From: Anseranas semipalmata
Lineage: Eukaryota > Chordata > Aves > Anseriformes > Anseranatidae
DNA length: 64,000 nt
Reading direction: 5' to 3'
Assembly: GCA_013399115.1 (NCBI GenBank)
Contig: VXAA01003937.1
Location: 17,636-81,635, forward strand
The translations under genes and the position numbers were made by a program. Shown piece by piece: positions 43,301-56,340 of this stretch. Positions within the stretch are counted from its first letter, which is position 1. Each line of letters opens with the position of its first letter. The notes below the pieces were generated by a model that was not told the origin of the DNA, ran no database searches, and was given only the letters and a program-made list of their open reading frames with translations.

Positions 43301-46300
43301 GTTTCCAAACATCAAATGTTTCAGCTGTTTAATGCCTGTTTTTTAAGCATGAAGAGCGCTCTCGGAGAATGTTCATGTTAAGCCTGCTGAGAATTAGGCT
43401 TTTAAAAGAAGCATTTTTAATATTTTATCACAAAAAGTGAAGAGTTACGGAAAACAATGCAACGCTCGGACTCCTTTGCATAACACAAAATAACATCATG
43501 TTGGGAAAAAGGGGAGATGCACGCGTGCCCTAGCGCGGAGCCCCTGGAGGTTGGTTGTGGGGAACTGCTTCGCGCGGCTGCAGCCCCTGCGTGCCCACGG
43601 GTGCGCAGCTCGAGCGTCCGTCGGTGGGAACAGGCTCGGCGCCCTGCCGAGAGGTGGGCATGGGGAGATGAGAGAAGGCAGGCTTCTGCCTGGGCGTCCG
43701 TCTGCAATCGCCGTGGGTCTCGTTTCCAGTGGGTGCCCCCGCAGAGGGCTGCTCTCGCAGGGAGCGCGCGGTTTGCTGCTGCTGTGGGTAGAACACGGGG
43801 GAGGTCGGTCACGGTGCACATCTGGCTCTTAAAGTCATGTTTGAACTGTATCTGGAAGTAAATACTTGGTGACTGATGTCTCGGAGAAGCCTTACGTATC
43901 CAGAAGGTGAATTTGTTCTGAAACTTTCAAGCAAGGTGGGCCACAGAGCTGGGAATTAAACCTCAGCGGTGAATGGGATGCTGTAAGCAAAGGATTTTGC
44001 AGAGTCTTGAGTTTTCTTAGAAAGCCGATTCTTGGCATCGGTGTTCTTGGTATTTGTGGGCTGTGAAATTTATAGAGTAATAGATATGTAAATATGCTGC
44101 CACAGCTCTGAAGGCTGTGTAGTAATGCATAATTGTGACATGTTTTTAGCTATTTGCAGAAATTGGCTTTCTTGCAGGAGTGAGATTTATCAGGTTCTCA
44201 CCTTTTAAAAGATAGAATTGTCAAATCTCTTACCTAAATACATTTTTTTTTTTTTTTTCCATTTTATGGTATTGGTGACTTGGGAAAATGAAAGCTGAAA
44301 AGCAGTGTACGGGGTTAGCTTACAGATCGTTCGCAGCACCACCACTTCTTGATGGCTTTCTCCTTTTCGGAAGACTCGAGGTGGTGCTGCACGTCTCTGA
44401 CACTTAATTGCTTCATCTCCTGCCATGTGTGTTTATAAGAAGGGCACAGTATTGGGGGTCAAAAGTTGGTCTGATCAGTGCCTGGAAAACCCAGGTGTCC
44501 AAGCCCTGGAACAATTCAGTTTGCTCTCTTAGTGTTTGCTAGGGGTTTGTCCGTGTGACGGCGGAGCAGAACGCCAGGACCTCGATTTTATGGACACTGT
44601 CAGCTGAGCATTCTGACTCTGCCTTAAATCCCATGTAAAAGTGCTTAAACCTCCGTAAATGAAAGAAATACTACTATCAGTCTTCCCCTTTTTCTACAGT
44701 GTGTGTAAATATTTGCATTTTCCCTGATGTGGGTTATACAGCTCGCAGTTCTCATGCACAGTATAAAACAGGGGGACAATCCCGAGCACACAGCCCGTCG
44801 CGTTTGGTGGGAGGTGTATGCTGCAGCGGGAGGCTGAATTCTTGTGACTGCTGCCTTAAAATGAGCACCTGTAATACTCTGTGGTAAAATGTTTCTTGTT
44901 CCAAAAGAACCGTTCACCAGTGGAACTTCTCTTTCCCCAAGCAGCCGTGCGCGTTGTCCCAGAGCGGAAGGTCTCCTTGGGTCTGTAGCGGGGTTTCTTA
45001 TTCTCCAGCTTTTGCTTTCAAAGCAAACAAGCCCGAATGTAGTGTGTGGGACTGTAGAGACGATTCAAAATGGGAATTAGCAGCTGGGGCTGGAAGAGAG
45101 CCTGAAATTGGACCCCTTACATAGAGGGAAGCCACAATTCCGGCCATCGGTTGTGCAGTATTTCCCAGTGTCTGCAAGAACATAATTTAAGGGGGCTGTG
45201 CTGGCTCTTCCCAAGGCTTTTAGTTGTGTGGGGTTTGCAGTAGTCGGGGCATCAAGTACCGTAGGGCGAGTGCTAGATCCGCAGGATGCGTGCCATGGTA
45301 ATCCATGATAGCGCGATGCGTGTGACCACGGCCGTTGTCGTTAGGACTTTGTCACTTTGCTAAGTGGAGATGCTGCTTCCTACCAGGCAGGCAGCTCGCA
45401 GCGTGCGCTGTCCGGTGCTGCTGAACGCTGGCCTCTGGTGCTGGCTGAGCCAGCCCGGGCTGGGCGCTGGTGCTGCTGCTCCCGTCTGGTGCCGGGCTCC
45501 TCTCCCTGCATCCGAGTGCCCTCTGCTGGAGCTCGCCTCTCTCTCTGCAGTGACGAAGGTTTGTCCGCTGGTTGCAGCAGGTGCTGGATGATGCGTGATG
45601 CAACTTCTGCGCGACTTGCTGCTCGTCACAAAAGGCCCCTCGGTGTCCGAGTGCAGTTCAGTCTCCTGCCGTGTGTGATCGTTTCTCTTGGGGCTTGCTT
45701 TAAAGAAGCTCGTTCTGCTGTTTTGCATTTAAAACTGCAAGCCTGGTGTTTGCCTGGGTGGAGAGCAAGGGTCTGCGCAGAGCCCCGGGCATGCCGGTGA
45801 ACCAGGCGAGCACGGGAACGGGATGCCACAAAACCAACGCAGCCATGAGACCTAAAGCTTGTGCCGGGGCTCTTGGCGGAGGTTTCCTCTGCTGGTGAGG
45901 CTGAGCTCGCTCCCGCTGGCCTCCTGTGCCCAGATGCAGGCAGACCTGTCTGCGTTTCACCGGCTTACTGGGGAGCTGTCTCCAGAATATCTCGGTGTGA
46001 CCCCATTTCTTGTGACCCTATCGAGTGCCTGCCTTGTAGGACAAGAGCACCCTGAAAGAGGTGCCTTGTTGCTCCAAATACCCGCTTTGCAGTGCGTCAC
46101 TCAGGAAGAGCAAACGTGTTGGGACCAAATGCCAGCACCCAGAAGTGACTGTCGTGCTGGTGCCGCCTGGTTTGCGGGGATTTCTCCAGGTGGGTTCGGG
46201 CCAGGCTGCTTCCTCTTCCTCCGGAACCCAAGTTCCCCTGTCAGCGGGAATGGACTTGGGCGAAGCTGAAACATTGGCACTTAGAATGGGCAAAAATCAG

Positions 46301-47334
46301 AATGGAAATCGGCCGGTGAAATGAATATTGATTTCTATGGATGCTACGGTATTAGTGCAGCTCTGTTGCGTGTGGGTTCAGACAACTAGGAATTCCGTGT
46401 CTGCCTCAAATATTTCATGAACATTAATACCCTCCTGACACTGAGCAGTTAATCGGGTGCTTGCACTTGAACCGCCTTATTTAAATTGAAAAGTGCTCTT
46501 AATAAACGGCAAACATCGGTGTGAAATTCCACGCGCCCGGAGAGCGATCCACTGCTGCTTCCCTCCTGCTTCCCCCCCAGCGGCTGGCAGCACGTGCAGG
46601 GGAGGGGTCGTGCTGCCGACGGGCGTCGTGAGAGCAGAAATTGGCACCGCGGGTTTATGGCTTTTTCAAAGGGCTGGTCCCAATCGTGGAGCTCATCGGT
46701 TTGTTGGCTCGGAGGGGAAAATGGGAGAACGCAGCTCGGAGAAGTCCTTGCTGTTCCAATGTTGTTTTAGGATATTACAATCCTGTAGGGTATTGAAAAC
46801 AGGATTTTAACTTAAGACAGGAGTTTGCAATTGCATAAAGTCTGCGTGCTTGGCTGCTTTCTTGTTCTCAAACTTCCACGTTCTGACTGCAGTGATGCTG
46901 CGCTTAGACACAGCGGGTCGGTAACACGTTGTCTGAAACACTGCTGCGGATGTGCTGAAACGGCGGGCTGCAAGCAAAGGCCTTTAATTGCCCAGCGTGT
47001 GTATTAATGATTTGCCGAACAGTGCTGGAATAACTCTAATTTCGGAAATCTACCAAAAGGAATCCAAAACTTAGTTTCACTGCTGAAACCAAGCTTGAAG
47101 CCGTGCAGAGCGCGGTATCCACTTGCTCCCACCAACAGCATGCCGGCTGCCTTCGGATACGCCGGCTGTCGTGCCGGCTCAGCCCCGTCGGCGATGGAGC
47201 TGCGTGTCGTGACAAACGGCGCTGCCGGCGTTCACCGCGCGCTTCCCCACTGCAGCCGCCAGGAGCGCAGGAAGAGCAGAGGGAACAGGATTGTCTGAGC
47301 AACGGCTTCCCACGTCCGTGTGCTTGTGCTAATC
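40385..47334. other. non-coding, possible intron
   Basis: No supported exon. GC-rich patches at about 42.0-43.1 and 43.5-43.8 kb create long but featureless open frames. Poly-T runs lie near 41.16, 42.49, 43.20 and 44.25 kb. Confidence 0.4.
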
Positions 47335-47450
47335 GTAGAATCACGGTAGAATCATCGAATGGTTTGGGTTGGAAGGGACCTTAAAGATCACCTGGTTCCA
47401 GCCCCCTGCCATGGACACCTTCCATCAGACCAGGTGGCTGATGCCAGTTA
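47335..47450 (-). mobile_element. CR1 LINE 3' end, antisense
   Basis: Contains TAGAATCA / AGAATCATCGAATGG, then GGTTTGGGTTGGAAGGGACC and TTAAAGATCACCTGG, with CCATGGACACCTTCCATC further on. This is the reverse complement of the standard CR1 3' end, including its degenerate eight-base terminal repeat. Only about 115 bases remain. Confidence 0.95.
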
Positions 47451-47469
47451 CTCCTGAGAAACAAAGCCA

Positions 47470-47535
47470 GATGTTGTTGTTATATTATTATAGTATAATA
47501 TAATAGTCATTATTATTTATTATCAGCATCATCAT
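47470..47535. repeat. AT-rich trinucleotide-type low-complexity tract
   Basis: TTATTATTAT/TATAATATAATAG-like sequence just beyond the CR1 fragment. Confidence 0.7.
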
Positions 47536-48789
47536 ACGTAAGGGCATGTTGGTGAGTGATTAGACCATGGGTCCTGGCCCAGATGGTTTGCAGCCTTGAC
47601 ATTGGAGAGGTGAAGCTGAGTGGAGAAAGGCTTGAAGAGAAGCAGACCCTGGGGAACAAAAAGTTGGCTCTGTCGATGGCTAGAAATCTTTCATTTTACG
47701 TGTGCATGTGTAAAGGCTCTGGCTGCGTGTACACCGAACGTAATGTCAGCCTTCCCGTCAGCTCGTTCTGTGCTGCGGTGCCTCCTGGGCAAGGCGCCGC
47801 ATGGGGCTGCTGCTTCCAGTGGGGTTTGGGACGCTCCTGAGCAGCGGACACCGGCGGGAGCATCCCCTGGGGCTGCGTGGAGCAGCGTGCGGGTGGCTCT
47901 CGCTCGCGCCCTCCCTCCTCTTCTGTCCCCGGATCCTCCGGCTGCCGCGGTCCTGGCGGTGCCGGGACCTGGGTCCCTCTGCTCAGGTCCCCGCGGGGGT
48001 TCCTCGCTGCTGGAGCGATGCCCCCCTGCAGCTCCTGCTGCCAGCCGCTTGTGGGAGCGGGCTCTTGCCAGGCTCGCCTCGCTTTGCTGCGAGAGGAGGC
48101 GGGTAATGCACCTGCTTGGCTGCTTCTGCAGCCTTTAGGCAGCCTCCTGGGTTTATTTCCAGGCTCTGCAGCTGCTCTTCCCGCAAGCCAGGAGCAGACA
48201 GAAACAGAACTTGGCCGGAGCCGCTCTCCTGGCTGCGGGACGCTTTCTGTCGGGTCCCCGCTGACCTGTCGCGGGCACCGAGCCCGTCCTGCCCGTGGGC
48301 ACAGCCGAGGGTGAGGGGCCGACGTGAAGCGGGACGGCTTTGGGGATGTCAGCAGCATCCAGAGAGGAGCTCTGGTCAGTGAGTGGGTGCGGGGATGGTT
48401 TGCTGCGCGTGCGGAGAAACGGGAACGCACAAACCCGAATCGTCCGTTTCTTGCAGATCTTGTCCCTTCTCAGTTGCACATCTCAGATATGCTGATTACT
48501 TTCAAAAGTTGTAGCGAGACTCGAGGCAAAAGATTTATATGGGCAGAATCTTTCGAACGGATACGATTTGGGCAGAAACTTAACCTCTGCCGTGCTGGAG
48601 CCCTTTTTGCTCAACCAACGGCTGCGGAATGACTTAAATTGTGCCAAGGCACAAACCTGCTCGAGGAGGTGGGGAGCAATGTCTTGGACAACAACGCCAC
48701 TGCTTTCTGCTGTTAAAAGCTCTTATTTTCTCCCCTGGGAGTTGTTCCTGTGTGACAAGGATGCAAAACCTGGGAGCCCTCGCCTTGCT
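47536..48789. other. non-coding, CpG-rich patch
   Basis: GC-rich between about 47.8 and 48.4 kb with several CG pairs. Open frames there are shadows of base composition. No splice-supported exon. Confidence 0.35.
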
Positions 48790-50240
48790 TCTTGAAGGCA
48801 GTACAGTGAACAATTAAATAATAAAAGTAAATCTCTTGGGGAAACCAAGTGAAGGCTTTCTGGTAGATGCTATGTGAAAGTACTACACGGTATTTAAAAA
48901 TAGATGTTCTGTGTAGAGTGGTTTTCGTCTCCTGTAACCTGGCTGTAAGGAAAATACATGTGGTGCTTCGACTATGTTTGCTTCAATTTATAAATAAGTG
49001 CCAAGAAAATGAGTATTTTGTTGTAAAGATGTTTTCAAGGCCATGCATTTCTTTCTTTCCTTTTTTTTTTTTTTAAAAAAAAGAGAATCATGGAAGACAA
49101 GCTGACAATTTAATGGTGCATGATGCACTAATAAAAATGTCTGCGTGGTTGCGTTTAATCCTTTAAAGGAGAGAAAAGAAACACAGTAGTTATCAGCATT
49201 CAAAAGGCAAGATGCAGGCTTAAATGTATGCAAAGCCTTGGAGAGGGACTGAAGAAACGTACCGACTGTGTTGCAGAAAGCTTCTGACAGGCACATCACA
49301 TCTTTGAAAGTAAGATTTGAATTATTAGAGCTGCCTTTGTTTATTAAATTGAGCCTCCAGTGAGAGGATTATAGGAAGAAATACTGAGTCGTCTGAAGTT
49401 GCATGGGCATACATTTTAATGGATGATAAAATTTACTTCATCAAGCTAATTCAGTAAGAAAATTCAAATAGATTTTTAAAAAAATCCAGGTGTGTATTAG
49501 ATACCTTAAAAAAGAGACTTCAAATGCACGAATAAGCCTCCTTTTGTGGAATCCAGTTTGCTTTTAGTGGAGGATAATCCTTTTAAAACAAGCCTACTTC
49601 AAGGCTAACTCGAACAGAAGAGTTTTTGTTTAATTTTAAATTGGGAATGCAAGGGAAGGAGGCAAGAGAGCTAATAAGAGTGTAATTATACATGCTGCTG
49701 CCAAGCTGAGGAAGGGCAGAGACCATTAAAATGCCATTTTAGCAGTTAATTATACAGTGTTTCAAGTTGATGCTGGTGTCCTGATTTCTGTTTAATCCAC
49801 ATATAGTGTGTATTTAGGATGTTGCGTTCGTGACGTCTAATTTCTATTTTAAGAAACTTTCGGCCACTGTTGTGAAATATCGTCAACAATCTTCCAGCCT
49901 CAGTGGGCTTTGTGCCTGTTGGCTTTGATTAGAAAATGTGCAAAAGTAATAAAGGAGATGGAAAAACCTCAGCAAATATTTTGGGACCGGCACGCATGCC
50001 ATAAATAAAGTGTTGCAGTGGAATTTGGTTAGTTAGATCGTTTCCGAAGCTCATTTAATAATTCCAGAGCCTCTGCTACCACTCAGATGCAGCCAGCTGT
50101 AATTTGTTTCAAGGTTAGTCTTTGACTTCTGCTTTATTAGCTTTTCAGTTTATGTTCTTCCACTTGTGCAGTTTCTCAAGTGAAACTACATAATGGGGTA
50201 GCTGAGACCGAGATCCTTTAAATATGGGCTTTAAATCGGC
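48790..50240. other. long AT-rich candidate conserved block E
   Basis: About 1.4 kb almost free of CG pairs with repeated homeodomain, SOX-like (ACAATAG-type) and GATA-like words and no open frame of note. Its length and uniform composition set it apart from its neighbours. Confidence 0.35.
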
Positions 50241-53200
50241 ATTCTTCAGGAGCATCTAATGAAAGCTCTGCACGAGGCAGCTGTCGGGATTTGCTCTTCA
50301 GTGGGGCAGGGTTGCGGTGGCGGAGCGGATCAGGCCCCTTCGCCGTTGATGTGCTGCCTGGAGGAAGTGACATTTATGCTCTTGATCCTTCGGTGATTCT
50401 GCATGTCAGGAGCTGAGCCTTGAAATTCGTCAGCACCGCTGTCTTGAGAGCAGCCGGGGCTGAGTAAGAGGATTTTTACAGATAGCGGGGAAGAAATTCA
50501 ACTCCAGTGGCTGTTGCAGATCCTTAAGTACTTCAATTTTCCTCTTTTTTTTTTTTTTTCCTCTCTCTCTTTTCACATCTCCCCTGTAGGAAATCGGAGA
50601 GGGAAATCACTTTAAACCACCAACCAATCTATTTCTGAAGCTGAAAAACCTGGGACGCGTTAGGATTCAGAGACCCTGCTTTGCTTAAGGTAAGGAAGGA
50701 GCAGCCCCCCCGCTCCCCTTGCTGCAGGGGCGACGTGGGGATCCATGGTGCGCGCGGGTATCGCCGGTACGTTGTTCCGGAGGAGGCGGTGCGTGAGAGC
50801 GGGGCTGCGCGCTGTCAGCCCGGCTGCTTGTGTGTGTGTGCGAGAAATACCTTAATTGCCTTCCTCTGCGTGGTGTATAACGAGCCGTGCTGTAGGCGTG
50901 GGTTCTGTAGCACAGCAGAGGCAGGGTCTTTAACCTGTTGTACTTACGGGGACGATTTAGGATACTGTATAAAATTCATACGTTAAACCAAACCTTGGCT
51001 TTCCATGACATCCTGATTTTCCAGAAGCAGAAGTTTCTCCTCACATTAAATTTAGGGATTTATTTCTTTTTGGACTTCAACGGGTTCTCTGCTAGCCGTG
51101 GTATATCTCGCCGTGCACAGCTTCGGGAGGTGTGATTCGGCAGGAGAGAAGCCAAAGCTGGGGGCTAGGAGAGCCTCCCAGGGCTTCCCGCCTGCCTGTG
51201 TCACAGCCGAACGATAAAAGCCCTTCGGGAGCCGCTGTGCCAGGAAAGTGATTTCAAAGCATTTCAAAATGATTAAAGGAAACTTTAAACTTCGGCCCGA
51301 TAATTAATACCCGCTGCTCGTGCGCTTGCTCCGCGCCTGGTAAGTTCAGCTCTTCAGAACCTTGCTGCGGCGTTCAGCTCGGGGTGGGCACTGCCCGTGC
51401 ATCTGCCGGGGTCTGTGTCAGACCTCGGCGTGTGAGCATCCAGCCCGCGCCGTGCGGGTACCTGTCCTCTTGCGTTACGTGGTGCAGCAGGGCTGTCTGA
51501 AGCACGGACGCTGTACGTTCTCTCGTTACTCTTAAATGAGCAGGCTAGCATTTAGCTGTTCAAATCGGCAGTCTGAAGTAGCGAATGAATTTTTAGCTGG
51601 GCGGACAGTTGTTTGGGAATTAAGGGAGTGTTTGCAAAAAAGCATCCATTTTGTGTTACTGCACTGTGCCGCCTTTCTCCTTGGTGCAGCTGGAGCGGAA
51701 AACAAACGCGCTGAATCCCTTGTGGAGTTCTTGATCAGTTGCTCAGAATGCTCGCTCTTCTATCACTTAGTGTATTCTGCAAGTGTACTCCTGAGTTGTT
51801 TGACTTGTCAAGCTCATCATCCTTCCCAGACTTTTTCAAGCTTAACTGATCGTAGAGTATGCTTTTTATTAACATCGAGGCAGTAGAATCAGAGAGAATA
51901 CTCCTATTCAGTAGGGAAGTAAAGTTTCGCTGCCAGGTTTTAAATATATATCCTCTTAAACTTGCTTGGCAATCTGCTTATGTGAGCATCATGAGTTTTT
52001 ATATTTAAAATGATTTTTTTAGGATGAAAGTAGTTGAAGATCTGAATTGTGAGGGATAGATGAAATTAAGCAGCAGAAGCACTGATGGCAATCTACGAAG
52101 CTTTAATGTGTTAATGTAGTCTAGGCACTATACATATTGAGAAGCAGTCTAGATTGAATCCTGGAGAAAAAGCAGAGGTATTCAGAGGCTCCTGTCTTGA
52201 TCGTGTTTTCCTGTAAGTGATGGATGGTATGAAACAGTGTTTTGAAGGAGATGCTAAAAATTATTTTGCTGCTGCTAGACCCGTATCAGGTATTAACTGC
52301 CCCCACGTTCGGTATCTTTTTTAGAAATATACTGGGGAGGGTTGTGGATGAAAGAATGATGTTTGTAAAATTTCCTAGCTTTGTGTAGACCTTATTTTGC
52401 CTTCATGAATTATTTAGTTTTTCAAGTCTGCTCTAGCGCTGTATTTAATATGTTTTAAATGACATTGAATCAGTTAATACGATGAAGGAGAAGATCTGGG
52501 TGGACTGATAATTAATCTGCTGAGGGAATAGCAGAAGCGAAGCTGTTGACATAGACTGAACAGTTTATTTTATACAAACAAGGAGCATTTTAGCATCCAC
52601 TAAGAGGGTATTTTGATCGACCCGGACGGAGAAGCTTCGTGGAGCCGGTGCCTCCACTCCAGCACCGTGCCCTGACCCTGGCTGGAGCCTCTGGATGCAC
52701 TGCAATATAAAGTAATAATTTATAGGCTCTCAGTGGGTTTGAAAGTGAATAAAGAGTGAATGCATTGAATTTCTGGATGAAAAAAGAGTCTGTAGCATCC
52801 AGAAGAAAATAGGTTAGTATTGTAGACCTATTAATTATGTTCGAATATCGAGCAGCTGTTGGACAGAAGCACTGGGAGAAAATTCTGTTCCTGGCAATCG
52901 GGCGCATGGGTGTATGCGGGTACAACTTTTAAAGGCAGCTTGTACAATGTTGGTGAAAATGGAACGTTTTCCCTGCACGTTTGCTCCTCTCGCTCACTAC
53001 CAGAGGCGCCGGCTGCCGGGGCGGGAGCAGCGTGCTGCCCGCGTGCCGGTCGTGCCGCGGGGCCCAGCTCCTGCCTTCCACTGGGGCGTTCATCTGTCTC
53101 GTAGCACCTCCAGGTAAATCGCGGCCCTTCGGAGCAGCGGGGACCTTCTAGATTGCTTCTGCAGGCGGATGCCCTTCAGTGAAGTCTTTTCATCCTTCCT

Positions 53201-54934
53201 GATGGCCTCAATTAATGCTTCCAGAGCTAGTTGTTAGATTGGCTTTTTCTGTGGTAGTGCTGTGATGGTCTCTTGTTCCACTTGTGCTTCAGTGGTAACC
53301 GCCTGGCTGTAATAATTAGGATGAAGTCCTTCTAGCTTGTTTGATCTCTCGTACCTTTAAAATATCTGAGTCTGTGCATCTGCAGCACACCTACTGATGT
53401 TTAAAATCAGCTCGGTAAGATGCCAGTGGCCTTTAGATTACGGAGGAGATTTAGGCTTTAGTTTATTCTTTCTGCCTTGTGTTAATTAAGACTTCAGCTA
53501 ACTTTTAACTAGCAATGTGTGAAAAAACCCTTTTTCAGAAGGTTCTCCCAGCCCCAGCCACACCACTGGGTGCATCAGTCCTGTGCCAGTCCCGGTGCTG
53601 CCCTCGCTGTCCAGCCGCATCAGCACAGCTCGGCGCTCCTCGCCCGCGGGAAGGCGGCGGCTGCAGTCCGATAACTTCTCCAGTGACCTCCTTCCCTTGC
53701 TGGAAACTGATGCTCGAGCTTTCCCTTCCTCCTCCTCACTTCATGATCGTGGTCGCATGTCCACAAGCGCGGAGGTGAGGCGGGTGGTGTTTGTGGGGCT
53801 GTGTCCAAGCACGCGTTTCTGTAGCTGCCGTGGAAGTGTCCCATTGCCATATTTTATTGTCCTAACGTGGGAATTTGTTTCTCCAAGCTGATGGCAGAAA
53901 GGTGGTTGGGTTAATTTGTACCCACTTGAAATGGGCAACTAAACGGGTGTTAAACCCTCATGTATTGGGCCAGAGCATGTTGCTGGTGGGTAAGTGGTGA
54001 TGTTGGATAGCAAACTCAAAACCTCCAAGGAATTAGGCAGGTGTCTGCAACTAAAACAAAGTCAGACAAAATGTTAAACTGCCATACAGCTGTTAGAGGC
54101 TGCAAATATCAGCCTTTGCAAATCTCAAAATAAGGAAGCACAGAAAAGAGCATCAGCCAGTTGCTCCCTGGAAAACCTGCCTCGGGAAGAATTATTTTCT
54201 TGTAAATTCTCCATCATGCTATTATCTTGCAGACTTGGCTCGTAGGATAATATACATCTGATGGACACTGGGGTGGTGTCAGATGCACGCTGGCCTGTGT
54301 CTGCCCAGGTGGGCACGGTTACGTGCTGCACCCGCAGCGTTGTTTGTGCCCGGTCACCAGAACCAGGTCTGCCCCTGCAGTCGGACACTGCGCTTTCACC
54401 TTCTGTCAGGAACACAGCTGAAACTTTTCCTTCTTGGAGAAATGCACCTGGCAGAAGAGGTGAAATCACTCGGTAGTTCAGTAACACTAATTACTACTGC
54501 TGTGAAGCCTGCAACAAAATAGTGGGTGTTTGGACTGCCGGGTGCCCTGGGCACCGTAAGCCCGTGGCTACCTTGGAGGGTATCTCGGAGTTCTGCAAGC
54601 AGCATTGCTGTGGCGAGGGTTATATCTCGTGGAACAAAAGGAGCTGATAAGAACAGCAAAAGGGAGAACAATGTGCGTTTTGCTTGTGTGCATTGACGAC
54701 CTTGTCAGAGCTGATAACCTGCCGTGCCCTGCTGGTCAGAGCAGACAGCAGCAGCCCCAGGGTGAGGTCCCAGCTTTCTCCTGCCTGGGTGCGGGGACCT
54801 CCGTCCGTCCCCTCTGTTGGTAGCGGGGAAGGGAGCGAGCGTATCCATCTGTCTTCTCTCTGGCCAAGTGCACATTACATTCGACAAGAGCGGGAGCCTG
54901 ACTTCCTGGCACTCCGAGGAAATAATCTTGATGG
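50241..54934. other. non-coding
   Basis: Mixed sequence with a poly-T / CTCTCT tract at 50547-50575 and a short TG repeat near 50829. No supported exon or transposon. Confidence 0.4.
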
Positions 54935-55110
54935 AGGGTATTTCAGTAATTTGTTGCATTTTGAGGTTTCCATTAATGCCAACTAATTACATGGACCACA
55001 TTGGGTTTGAGTTGCAATTACATTGACCGATGTACAATAATTAGCTTTAATACATGTTTCCGTGTGTAGGAGACATTTAATTGCTTGCTGTTTTTTGACA
55101 AAGATATTGC
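54935..55110. other. AT-rich candidate conserved element F
   Basis: Contains CCATTAATGCC, CTAATTACATG, CAATTACATTGACC and ATAATTAGCTTTAATACAT in about 170 bases: clustered homeodomain cores without coding potential. Confidence 0.35.
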
Positions 55111-55649
55111 TGTTTTCCGTAATTGGGTTTCCCTCGTCTTCTGCGAGTGCCTCTGTAGAGCGAGCAACCGCTCCAGCAGGAAGATGCGGCCACCGACGAT
55201 CTCTCTATGCGATGAGTGTGGCATCAGCCTTGTCTCTGGCAGCTTTGCTAATGGCATTTTGTGCATCTCGCTTGCAAGCGAACACTTTGAGTCCATCTAC
55301 AACAGCAAGCCTTACGCGCGCTTCCTGTAACGCAGCGCTAGCTTCAGCTGAAACGAAAATGCTTTGGGATCAAACTCCCTGGCCTGCAGTTCTGCTGCTT
55401 GGTTTTTACTTGCAAACTGGCGTTGATGGCGGCGGGTAAGAGCCGTGGTGTCAGCGCGCGTTTGGCAGGGCAGGCTGGCGGATGGGCAGCGCGCTCCAGG
55501 TGTCCGCAGCACACCTGCTTTGTGCCGGGCAGGGCAGGAGTCGCCGGTAGTTTTGGCTTGTTGTGCCTTTCCTTGGACTCTTCCAGGCACCAGCTTTTCC
55601 AAAAATTATCAGCAGCCCTAGGAAAGGGGTCAAAACCACTATTTCCATT

Positions 55650-56340
55650 AATAGTAAATGGTTATGATGCTCCTATGCATATGTATGTATGCATTGAATA
55701 GTAAATGCTTATTGTTTTGCTTAAAATGTTTCCTTTGAAAATTCCTTTTATTTAAATTTTTAGTAAAGCCACTCGCACACAAATGCGATGAATTGCTTTA
55801 TCCTGTCTGTATGCAGTCTGTTCCTGCAATGCATATTGCTGAGTGTGTTCAGCATAAAAAGTATAATCAGCGAAACTATTGTTAATGTTTAATTGCTAAC
55901 TGGATCGTTGCATGTTTGCAGATTTTTTTGGCAATGCCATCGCCAGTTGCTCATTAAAAAAACACTTGTGAGAAGATTATGCTTGCAGTGCTACATTTGT
56001 CAATGGCAACCTAGCATTAATAGTACAAACTTTAAAAAAAAAAACTGATGCAACAATAAATCCACAACAAATACTAAATACATACTAAGTGTTGTAAAGT
56101 TTCAGACAATGCTTTGAAGTGTTTTGCTAATAAACCATTTTTACAGTGGCGTGATGAGTTCTATTCGTGCAGTGATTTAACGTCTGAATAGCTAGTTTGC
56201 CTGCAGCAATGTTATATGGTCAAGATTAATGATTAGGTATAGTATCATTGTCAGTCTCAGCACATTTTTCTTAATTTATTTTCATTAGATTAATGGCCTC
56301 ATTGTGGGATAGACATAACTTGTCTATAAAGCAATCATTG
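55650..56340. other. AT-rich candidate conserved element G
   Basis: About 690 bases of low GC with octamer-like ATGCATAT / ATGCATATTG words and many TAAT cores, between GC-richer flanks. Non-coding on all frames. Confidence 0.35.

Noticed and set aside
43417..43861. Overlapping open frames of up to 134 codons on both strands
   Set aside because: CG-rich patch with few stops; Arg/Ala/Ser-rich shadows without motifs.
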